Shown here: in pieces, positions 22,916 through 29,308 of the stretch
Layout of the letters: every line of letters begins with the position of its first letter
Position numbering within the stretch: the stretch's first letter is position 1
Source of the DNA: Ruminococcaceae bacterium UBA7212
GTDB taxonomy: Bacteria; Bacillota; Clostridia; Oscillospirales; Acutalibacteraceae
Reading direction: 5' to 3'
DNA: 43,491 nucleotides
NCBI GenBank assembly: GCA_002490525.1
Contig: DKUE01000031.1
Span: forward strand, 6,386 to 49,876
The notes under the pieces: model-generated
Seen by the model: the letters and a program-made list of their open reading frames with translations, nothing else
Told to the model about the DNA's origin: nothing
Databases searched by the model: none
Program-made: the position numbers and the translations under genes

Positions 22916-24234
22916 CGCCGAAGAAGCAAACGGCACTTTCCATGAAAGACACGCCGCTTCCGAAGCTGATTGCCGGCTATGCGGTGACCACCTTTTGCGC
23001 ACTGCTGTTTGACGCGCTGTATAACCTTGTAGATACGCTGTTTGTCGGGCACGGTGTCGGGGATAATGCGATGGGCGGCGTATCCGTTGTATTACCGTTT
23101 ATGCTGTTTCAGGGCGCGGTTGCGCAAATGATTGGCGGCGGTGCGGCGTCAATTGTCTCCCGCAGGTTGGGAAAGTCGGATTATAAGGGTGCGGGGAATG
23201 TCACGGCAAATGCGATGTTCCTGTTTTACACGGTTTCTGCCGCTGTTTCTGTTATCGGTCTGCTGTTCCGTGTGCCGTTGTTGCGGTTCTTTGGCGTAAC
23301 CGAGGAGATTCTGCCGTATGCGAAATCTTATTTTACAGTCATTTTGCTCGGCAATGTGTTTTCCACGGGCTTTTCCTCGCTTATCCGTGCAGAGGGTAAA
23401 ATGCGCTATGCGCTGTGTATTTGGCTTATACCAACGGCGGTCAATGTGCTTTTGGACTATGTGTTTATATATGTCTTCCGCCTCGGCGTCACGGGGGCGG
23501 CGCTTGCAACAGTGTGTTGCTGGATTTCCAGCTTCCTGATGAGTGTATTCTTTTTCAGAAAGCGTTCGGTGCAGAGCTTTCATGCGGTACGGCTGAGCCG
23601 AAAAATGATGGGAGAAATTCTGACTATCGGCGTGCCGACTCTGCTGCAGATGTCGGGTATGTCGGTACTGATATTGCTGATGAACCGTGCCTTGGCGGAC
23701 GGTATCGGTACGCTCGGTGTAAACGCATTTGCCTATATATCTAAAATCATTGCGTTTGCACTTGTACCGTTTCAGGCGCTTGTACAGGCGTCCGCACCGA
23801 TTCTCGGCTTCAATTTCGGCGCAAAAAACAGCCGCCGCGTAAACGGCACACTGTGGCTGGTATTGCTTTACAGTGAAATTTATGCCGTTTTGGGTATGGT
23901 ATTTACGGTTCTGTTTGCGGAGCAAATGATGCACTTTTTTACCGACAATGTGCAGATTTCGGCATTCGGGGCGCAGGGACTGCGCATACTTTGCGGAAGT
24001 CTGCCGTTTGTGCCCATTGTGCTGATTGCAGGCACCTATTTTCAGGCAATCGGCGAAAAGCTTCGGGCGGTGTTTTCCCCGTGTGTCCTGCTTGTATTTG
24101 CGGTGGCTTTCATCGCCATTTTGCCGAAGCGAAATGCAGAAACGGGCATTTGGCTTGCGGTTTTGCTTGCCTGCGTGCTTTCCGCCGCGGCAAATGCGGT
24201 CGCATGGAAAACATACAAACGGCATATGTACTGA
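22912..24234 (+). CDS. MATE family efflux transporter
   Basis: A 440-residue membrane protein with about 12 hydrophobic segments in two homologous halves. The N-half signature DALYNLVDTLFVGHGVGDNAMGGVSVVLPFMLFQGAVAQMIGGGAASIVSRRLG (about 30-82) is typical of MATE proteins that exchange Na+ or H+ for cationic drugs. The repeat in the C-half includes FAYISKIIAFALVPFQALVQASAPILGFNFGAKN. Translation is coupled to the preceding APH-fold gene. Database relatives are often labelled NorM/DinF-like or MepA; substrate not predictable. Confidence 0.92.
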   Translation: MTPKKQTALSMKDTPLPKLIAGYAVTTFCALLFDALYNLVDTLFVGHGVGDNAMGGVSVVLPFMLFQGAVAQMIGGGAASIVSRRLGKSDYKGAGNVTANAMFLFYTVSAAVSVIGLLFRVPLLRFFGVTEEILPYAKSYFTVILLGNVFSTGFSSLIRAEGKMRYALCIWLIPTAVNVLLDYVFIYVFRLGVTGAALATVCCWISSFLMSVFFFRKRSVQSFHAVRLSRKMMGEILTIGVPTLLQMSGMSVLILLMNRALADGIGTLGVNAFAYISKIIAFALVPFQALVQASAPILGFNFGAKNSRRVNGTLWLVLLYSEIYAVLGMVFTVLFAEQMMHFFTDNVQISAFGAQGLRILCGSLPFVPIVLIAGTYFQAIGEKLRAVFSPCVLLVFAVAFIAILPKRNAETGIWLAVLLACVLSAAANAVAWKTYKRHMY

Positions 24235-24370
24235 CCGTAGGGGTGATTTACAAAACATCCCTTGTTAAGAGAACTCGTATAGAGGGGAGAAAAACGGGCC
24301 GCGGGCTCGGGCTGTCCCTGCGGGATTGGGGCTTTGATGAGCCGAAATCATCATAAATCACACTTGGTAC

Positions 24371-24428
24371 TTGACAAGAGTATATCGCAGTGCTATAATA
24401 TATATCGAAGTGCGATATATAGCAGTGC
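24371..24428 (+). promoter_or_regulatory. Consensus promoter overlapped by a triple-repeat operator (PadR cassette)
   Basis: TTGACA (24371-24376), 17 bp and a perfect TATAAT (24394-24399). Three related 12-mers ATATCGCAGTGC (24382), ATATCGAAGTGC (24402) and ATATAGCAGTGC (24417) occupy the spacer and the start region. The middle one lies in a palindrome with 9-bp arms (24399-24407 and 24413-24421). The position fits an autorepressor site for the adjacent PadR protein. Confidence 0.8.
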
Positions 24429-24444
24429 GAAGTGAGGCGGCGAG

Positions 24445-24759
24445 ATGGACAGTCATATTCAAAAAGTATATGTGCCGATGACAGAAACAGGATTTTATAT
24501 TTTGCTGTGCCTGCGGGAGGAAGCACACGGCTACAGTATTGTCAAAAAAACGGAACAATTGACAAACGGCGAAATCAAAATCAGCCCGGGGACTCTGTAC
24601 GGCAGTCTGTCTAAAATGGAAAAGGACGGTTTGATTCGGTTTGTGCGGGAAGAGGAGAAACGTAAAATTTATTGTATTACCGCGCTCGGCACACAGGTTC
24701 TGGACTTGGAAATGAAGCGCATTGCGCGTTTATATCAAAGTATGGAGGCGGCAAAATAA
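24445..24759 (+). CDS. PadR family transcriptional regulator
   Basis: A 104-residue winged-helix repressor: FYILLCLREEAHGYSIVKKTEQLTNGEIKISPGTLYGSLSKMEKDGLIRFVREEEKRKIYCITALGTQVL covers the PadR fold (about 15-85), followed by a short C-terminal helix for dimerisation. The short form (PadR-s2) is usual for single-domain members that sense small toxic compounds or cell-envelope stress. It is the first gene of a cassette with DUF2812 and a tiny membrane protein, behind a consensus promoter carrying a palindromic operator, so negative autoregulation is likely. GAGGCGGCGAG precedes the ATG. Confidence 0.92.
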   Translation: MDSHIQKVYVPMTETGFYILLCLREEAHGYSIVKKTEQLTNGEIKISPGTLYGSLSKMEKDGLIRFVREEEKRKIYCITALGTQVLDLEMKRIARLYQSMEAAK

Positions 24760-24760
24760 T

Positions 24761-25312
24761 ATGGGCGACACAAAAATACAACTCAAATTTTTTTCGGTTC
24801 CCGAATGGCAGAAAGAAGAAACCTATCTTCGCGAGCAGCACAAAAACGGTTGGGAATTTGTTCGGGTCGGCGGACTCGGCGTATATCATTTTCAAAGGTG
24901 TGTTCCGCAGGATGTGATTTATCAGTTAGACTACAATACAGACAGCACTAAGCAAAAAAGCGAATATATTCAAATGTTTCGTGACTGCGGCTGGGAGTAT
25001 CTGCAGAATTATGCGGGTTACAGCTATTTCCGCAAGTCGGCTTCCGAAATGGGAGAAACCGAGGAGGGCATTTTCTGTGACGACGCTTCTCGGCTGGATA
25101 TGATGAAGCGTGTTTTTGTCGGGCGGATGACGCCGCTTTTGGTGATTTTCTTTTGTACGATTTTGCCGCAGCTTTTCATACAGAGCCATAATCAAATTCC
25201 GGAAAGCCGTGGCTTTTTTGTGCTTTATTGCGTTCTGTTTGTGATTTATTTAATCGCATTTATACAGTTCGGCGTGCGTTTTTGGGAATTTTATAAGTCT
25301 GCGCACAAGTAA
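24761..25312 (+). CDS. DUF2812 domain-containing membrane protein
   Basis: A 183-residue protein. Residues 1-120 form the soluble DUF2812 region, rich in aromatic residues (LKFFSVPEWQKEETYLREQHKNGWEFVRV, YIQMFRDCGWEYLQNYAGYSYFRK). Two membrane segments follow (about 125-142, PLLVIFFCTILPQLFI, and about 155-175, FVLYCVLFVIYLIAFIQFGV). DUF2812 genes recur next to PadR regulators in Firmicutes; the biochemical role is not known. Start 24761 is 1 nt after the PadR stop, with GGAGG upstream; translation is likely coupled. Confidence 0.88.
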   Translation: MGDTKIQLKFFSVPEWQKEETYLREQHKNGWEFVRVGGLGVYHFQRCVPQDVIYQLDYNTDSTKQKSEYIQMFRDCGWEYLQNYAGYSYFRKSASEMGETEEGIFCDDASRLDMMKRVFVGRMTPLLVIFFCTILPQLFIQSHNQIPESRGFFVLYCVLFVIYLIAFIQFGVRFWEFYKSAHK

Positions 25313-25330
25313 TAAGAGGTGCTTCAGTTG

Positions 25331-25429
25331 ATGTATGATTTTGCAAATGCCGCATTTCCGTGGATTTTAATCGGATTGTTTGTAGCGATAAGCTGTTCGT
25401 GTATGGGCGTTCGGCAAAAAAAGAAATAA
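25331..25429 (+). CDS. Small single-span membrane protein of the PadR-DUF2812 cassette
   Basis: A 32-codon frame, MYDFANAAFPWILIGLF onward, with one membrane segment (about 9-26) and a positively charged tail GVRQKKK. AGAGGT lies 10 nt upstream, and it starts 18 nt after the DUF2812 stop, in the same direction. Short proteins of this kind, with Pro-Trp at the start of the helix and a lysine-rich tail, occur beside such cassettes, but I cannot name a family. The strongest support is position, ribosome site and composition. Confidence 0.55.
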   Translation: MYDFANAAFPWILIGLFVAISCSCMGVRQKKK

Positions 25430-25450
25430 CTGCAAGGGAGGAGAAGGCTT

Positions 25451-26007
25451 TTGAGAATTCGAAAAATGGAAGTGCGGGATATTCCCGCCGTAGAGCGGAT
25501 TTGTCTTGCCACGGCGGACGCGCGTCTGCGAAAGACTGCGGCGGCACGGGAAAATACGCTTTTGCTTTATAATCGGTATTATACGCGCGCGTGTCCTGCC
25601 GATTGCTTTGTGGCAGTGAACGAAGCAGACGAAGCAGTCGGCTACATTCTTGGCGCGCCGAATTATAGAGCCTATTGCGAAGGCTTTCGGAAACATGAAT
25701 GTAAAGAAATCCGAAAGCTCGGCTTCTTGCGAGGTGTGCGCGCCTACTTTGAACCGAAACTTCAAAAAAATATGCGAAGCGGTATCCCGCACATCTGCAC
25801 ATTGATTTACTGCCCGAGGTGCAGGGGCAGGGAATGGGAACGGCACTGATGGACGCGCTGAAAGCGAATTTACGCGCACAAAACGTGCAGGGCGTTTTTC
25901 TCTGTGTCGGCAATGACAATAAAAAAGCCCTGCGGTTTTACAAAAAGCAGGACTTTCAGGTGTTGAATATTATCGGCGGTGCGGTTTTGATGGGATGTAC
26001 GCTGTAA
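25451..26007 (+). pseudogene. GNAT acetyltransferase, frameshifted in an A7 run
   Basis: The first frame (TTG start at 25451, GGAGGAG just upstream) gives MRIRKMEVRDIPAVERICLAT through GFLRGVRAYFEPKLQKN, a GNAT N-terminus. It loses the family at 25769. The -1 frame continues it as YAKRYPAHLHIDLLPEVQGQGMGTALMDAL, with the acetyl-CoA motif QGQGMGT, and ends NDNKKALRFYKKQDFQVLNIIGGAVLMGCTL. The shift lies in seven A residues, 25764-25770. Restoring one A would give an intact protein of about 185 residues. The context A_AAA_AAT would also permit a -1 ribosomal slip, so a decoded frameshift, a slipping (phase-variable) run or a sequencing error are all possible. Substrate unknown. Confidence 0.85.
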
Positions 26008-26059
26008 TTTTTCGAAGGATAAGCTGTGATGTCTTTCGAAAATTTTTCTGCAATCTGTC

Positions 26060-26085
26060 ACACACTGAAAAATTCTCCATACAAT
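26060..26085 (+). promoter_or_regulatory. SigE/SigK-like (mother-cell sporulation) promoter
   Basis: CATACAAT at 26078-26085 matches the -10 consensus of SigE (CATACANT) and the first part of that of SigK (CATANNNTA). AC at 26060-26061, in the context CACA, lies 16 bp upstream as required for SigK. No good -35 for SigA is present. The ribosome site GGAGG follows at 26136-26140. Consensus is taken from Bacillus subtilis; assignment is by eye. Confidence 0.5.
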
Positions 26086-26147
26086 GGTAGTAAAGTTTCA
26101 TACTTTATCAGAAGCATTGCAGATGCTTACATTCAGGAGGAATTTGT

Positions 26148-27011
26148 ATGTCAGAGAACAAAGCCTGCTGTCAGAACGACAAGGGCGGACTTCCGAGAAT
26201 TCGCGAGGCGGTCTGCATCGACACCAACCGTGTGTATGATTCCTGTGCAGACAAGGACTGCCTTGCCGACCTGCGCGTATATTTCCCGCCGCAGTGTCAG
26301 GAAACCATTGAGCATGCGACCGGTGTACGCTGCCGCGGCACGGAGATTCTCAATGTGTTTATGGATGTGGAAAAGGTACCGTTTAACCGCGGCTGTTATT
26401 CGGTCGACATTACATTCTTTTTCAAGGTTACCGTTGAAGTATTCACGGGCGCGTGCAATCCGCCCGAAACCCTTTGCGGATTTTCAACGTTTTCAAAGAA
26501 ATGCATTTTGTACGGCAGTGACGGAAACGTGCGCGTGTACTCATCCGAATACCGTGCGGACAGCGACGACAATCAGTTGATTCCGACCAATACGAATCCG
26601 CGCGCGAAAATCCAGGTGGCAGACCCCATTTGCCTGGATGCCAAGCTGTGCCGTCCGTGTGACTGCTGCTGCGGTCTGAATGACGGCTGTATGCAGATTC
26701 CGCATTGCGTGCGCCGTGCGTTCCGCGAGGAATTCCCTGAGGATTACGGACATTCGCATCATGCGGAAAAGGTTGTAGCGGTTACCATCGGTATTTTCAC
26801 GATTATTCAGCTGGAACGTGACGTGCAAATGCTGATTCCTGCCTATGATTTCTGTATCCCGCAGAAAGAGTGCAGCTGCGACACAGATGACCCGTGCGAG
26901 GCATTCCGCAAGATTCAGTTCCCCGTGGATTCGTTCTTCCCGCCGAATGACGGCAGCGGCAGCTGCTGCAACAGTGCAGGTCCGTTTTGCGCCTGCGGTT
27001 GCCAGGACTGA
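26148..27011 (+). CDS. Cysteine-rich conserved clostridial protein, possible spore coat/surface component
   Basis: A 287-residue protein with 28 cysteines (about 10%), no signal peptide and no clear membrane segment. Dense clusters are CRPCDCCCGLNDGC (about 170-183), CSCDTDDPC and the C-terminal CCNSAGPFCACGC. The middle is beta-rich (VDITFFFKVTVEVFTGAC, VVAVTIGIFTIIQLERDVQMLIPAYDFC). The opening GLPRIREAVCIDTNRVYDSCADKDCLADLRVYF looks like a conserved family start; I recognise it only as a clostridial conserved hypothetical. Its isolation as a single gene with a SigE/SigK-like promoter and a strong terminator, together with its composition, suggest a spore coat or cross-linked surface role (inference). 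Metal binding is the alternative. Confidence 0.7.
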   Translation: MSENKACCQNDKGGLPRIREAVCIDTNRVYDSCADKDCLADLRVYFPPQCQETIEHATGVRCRGTEILNVFMDVEKVPFNRGCYSVDITFFFKVTVEVFTGACNPPETLCGFSTFSKKCILYGSDGNVRVYSSEYRADSDDNQLIPTNTNPRAKIQVADPICLDAKLCRPCDCCCGLNDGCMQIPHCVRRAFREEFPEDYGHSHHAEKVVAVTIGIFTIIQLERDVQMLIPAYDFCIPQKECSCDTDDPCEAFRKIQFPVDSFFPPNDGSGSCCNSAGPFCACGCQD

Positions 27012-27040
27012 ATACCGAAAGCAAAGTAAAATAAAACAAG

Positions 27041-27078
27041 GCACGCTGACCAAGGGGTTCAGCGTGCTTTTCTGTTTT
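27041..27078 (+). terminator. Intrinsic terminator of the cysteine-rich gene
   Basis: Nine-bp stem GCACGCTGA/TCAGCGTGC (27041-27049 with 27059-27067) followed by TTTTCTGTTTTT. Confidence 0.88.
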
Positions 27079-27110
27079 TATGAATCCCGTAGGGCGGCGT
27101 GCAAACGGCA

Positions 27111-27980
27111 TTAAGTATCAGGCTGTGTATGTTTCTGATTATATATAAACATCGCAACTGCCATGAAAACAATCAATACATAGCCGATAAAACTCCATGT
27201 GTCAGGCGTTTGCCCAAATACAAAAAAGCCGAGAAGAGAAGAAAAAATAATCTGTGTATAATCGTAGACAGAAATTTCGCGCGCAGGGGCATAGATATAG
27301 GCAGCGGTAATGGTAAACTGGCCGCCTGTTGCCGACAGCCCGGCCAACAGCAAATACAGCAGTTGGACCGCGGTCATTGGGTGATAGTTAAAAATCAAGT
27401 ATGGCAGTGTTACAAGACAAGAGAAGGCTGAAAAGAAAAAGACAATAAACGGTCCCTTAACGCCGAGCTGTCCGAGCTTGCGTACCATCGTGTAGGCGAT
27501 TCCCGCGCCCAGGCCGCCGAGTAGTCCGATGAGTGCAGGAAAAAGAGACGTATTGTGAAACGAAGGCTTAATGACGAACAGACTGCCGATGAACGCACCG
27601 AGCACAATCGCCGTGCGCACAGGCGTGATTTTTTCTTTCAGCACCGCCCAACTGCATAAAATGGCAAAAAAGGGGGACATTTTGTTGAGAATCGAAGCAT
27701 CCGCCAGCACCAGACGGTCCACCGCGTAAAAATTGCATAGGATGCCGAGTGTTCCAAAGAGTGCACGCAGAAAAAGGCAGATGCGCGATTCGCGGTTCAG
27801 CTTCGGCAATGTATGCTCCCGCAGAAGTATGACGGCGGCAAAAACCATAGCTACAATATTTCTGAAAAAGCTTTTTTGTACGGACGGTATATCGCCCGCC
27901 AGCCGCACAAACATACTCATCAATGCAAAGCAAAGCGCGGACAGAATGATTAAAATAATTCCTTTGTATTTCTTTTGCAT
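27111..27980 (-). CDS. DMT (EamA) family transporter
   Basis: A 289-residue inner-membrane protein with ten hydrophobic helices in two EamA repeats. Examples are KGIILIILSALCFALMSMFVRLA, LRALFGTLGILCNFYAVDRLVLADASILNKMSPFFAILCSWAVLKEKITPVRTAIVLGAFIGSLFVI in the first half, and TGGQFTITAAYIYAPAREISVYDYTQIIFSSLLGFFVFGQTP in the second. The EKI and FGQTP ends of helices match the RhaT/YdcZ superfamily. Likely a small-metabolite exporter; substrate unknown. Start 27980 has AGGTG upstream; two earlier in-frame codons abut that site. The + strand terminator of the facing gene lies nearby. Confidence 0.9.
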   Translation of the reverse strand: MQKKYKGIILIILSALCFALMSMFVRLAGDIPSVQKSFFRNIVAMVFAAVILLREHTLPKLNRESRICLFLRALFGTLGILCNFYAVDRLVLADASILNKMSPFFAILCSWAVLKEKITPVRTAIVLGAFIGSLFVIKPSFHNTSLFPALIGLLGGLGAGIAYTMVRKLGQLGVKGPFIVFFFSAFSCLVTLPYLIFNYHPMTAVQLLYLLLAGLSATGGQFTITAAYIYAPAREISVYDYTQIIFSSLLGFFVFGQTPDTWSFIGYVLIVFMAVAMFIYNQKHTQPDT

Positions 27981-28051
27981 GCGCTTCATCACCTAAGGCA
28001 AAATTCTATCACACATTCGTAGAAGATACAAGGAAAAAGCGGCAAAAAGTA

Positions 28052-28891
28052 TTATGCCGTTGCTTTTGCTGACAGCAGAAACACAATCGGTTTCTGCGGC
28101 ACAGAGGATAGATGTTTTTTATCTATTGCAAACCGAACGGCACAGCCGACCGTTTGCCGATAATACGGCAGGACATAAAACAGCGGAAAAATCAGCAGAC
28201 ATGCTGCCTGCCAAAGCAAAAAACGCAGTTTCAGGTTGGCGCTTGCAAAGCTGTACGTTTTTGCAAGAAGTTTAGCAGTGCGCAGTGTTTCTACCGTACT
28301 GTATTCGGGGTTTTCCGCCAGCAATCCATCGCAGAAGGTGAACCGCTGTACAGCGGCAAGGCCGAAATATACGCAAAGCGGAAGCATACAAAGCAGTGCC
28401 GCCAATGCCATATACAAAGAAGTAATCGGTAAATCCGCGGTGCGCAGTGCGTAATACAACCCGCCGCAACCCGCTGCAAACGGCACAAGATACAGCAGAA
28501 AACAGCCGACACCCAATAGCCTGCGCAGCCAAAACAAAAAGCCGATTTTTAAAATATGTTGGATGCTCGGCAGTTTAAAAAAATCAGCGGAGGTCTGCGC
28601 CGTGCGGGTATTTTTGTAGAACCACCGTTTTTCTGAAAAATCCGTTAACGCATAAAGCAAAAGGGCAAACAGGATGGCAAGCGAAAACAGAAGGAAGCAG
28701 AGTATTTTCAAATATACATTTTCCCAAATGCGCGTAAATTCCGACAAAATTGTCATGCTGTACGCACTTACAAGCAGTACCGCCGTAAAAAACAGTTTTA
28801 AAAATACGGTAAACAGGCTGACAAAAAGAGCTGTTTTGCGGGAATCCAACAGGACCTTCTGTGCATCGATTTTGGCCGTAGTAAGTGTCAT
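28052..28891 (-). CDS. Multi-pass membrane protein of unknown function
   Basis: A 279-residue protein with six predicted membrane segments: about 22-46, 57-85, 122-148, 155-178, 230-247 and a short last one near 265. Loops are basic (KRWFYKNTRTAQ, FFKLPSIQHILKIGFLFWLRRLL). I do not recognise a family; the layout recalls DUF975-like integral proteins, but I cannot assign it. GGAGG stands 7 nt before the ATG. It is transcribed away from glmS and lies 71 nt upstream of the DMT gene, so they may share a transcript. Confidence 0.75.
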   Translation of the reverse strand: MTLTTAKIDAQKVLLDSRKTALFVSLFTVFLKLFFTAVLLVSAYSMTILSEFTRIWENVYLKILCFLLFSLAILFALLLYALTDFSEKRWFYKNTRTAQTSADFFKLPSIQHILKIGFLFWLRRLLGVGCFLLYLVPFAAGCGGLYYALRTADLPITSLYMALAALLCMLPLCVYFGLAAVQRFTFCDGLLAENPEYSTVETLRTAKLLAKTYSFASANLKLRFLLWQAACLLIFPLFYVLPYYRQTVGCAVRFAIDKKHLSSVPQKPIVFLLSAKATA

Positions 28892-28982
28892 GAAAGGACC
28901 TCCAAACAGGATATTTTGGTATTATTATTCCCAAAAACTGATAAAAAATTGCAAAATTTACACCGGATTCCGAAAAAATACA

Positions 28983-29012
28983 TTGACACTGTGTCGGCTT
29001 TCTGCATATAAT
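28983..29012 (+). promoter_or_regulatory. SigA-type promoter of glmS
   Basis: TTGACA (28983-28988), 18 bp and TATAAT (29007-29012). The predicted start near 29019 yields a leader of about 290 nt containing the glmS ribozyme. Confidence 0.88.
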
Positions 29013-29089
29013 AGCAACAGAATACTCTTTGTGCAGAGGGGATTTACAAATGAAAACAGAAAGGAGAACGCCCTTTTGAAATTTTCGGG

Positions 29090-29272
29090 CAGGAATCGAA
29101 AATAGCGCCGGGTCTGTCTTTGCACTGGTTGCCGCATGCGGCGAATCCATGACAGATGACGAGGAAGAAGTTATCGAAAGTTTCGGCGGATGCTTCTTGC
29201 CCCATACGTGCGGGGGACATTAGGCTTTTTGCCAAAAGCAGGCAGTGATGTGTGTGTACAGCGCAAAAAGCA
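29090..29272 (+). ncRNA. glmS ribozyme-riboswitch
   Basis: The core signatures of the GlcN6P-dependent self-cleaving ribozyme are present. ATAGCGCC at 29102-29109 puts cleavage between A29104 and G29105. The catalytic core GACGAGGAAGAAGTTATCGA lies near 29158-29177, and TTTCGGCGGATGCTTC near 29181-29196. A P3-like CCCC...GGGG stem is at about 29200-29216. A P4-like pairing GCTTTTTGC (29224-29232) with GCAAAAAGC (29263-29271) closes the 3' part. In characterised systems, GlcN6P triggers cleavage and the mRNA is then degraded, lowering GlmS. It stands directly 5' of glmS. The exact 5' boundary is approximate. Confidence 0.95.
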
Positions 29273-29308
29273 AGGCACAAATTTATTTTGTAAAGGAAAC
29301 AAGTAAAT

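Noticed and set aside
23149..24258. Open frame of 369 codons antisense to the MATE gene
   Set aside because: Very basic, Gln/His/Arg-rich translation typical of an antisense shadow; the plus strand encodes a clear MATE protein.
26026..26580. Plus-strand 184-codon frame overlapping the cysteine-rich gene start
   Set aside because: Different frame of the same DNA, without a ribosome site; the cysteine-rich frame has GGAGG, a promoter and a terminator.
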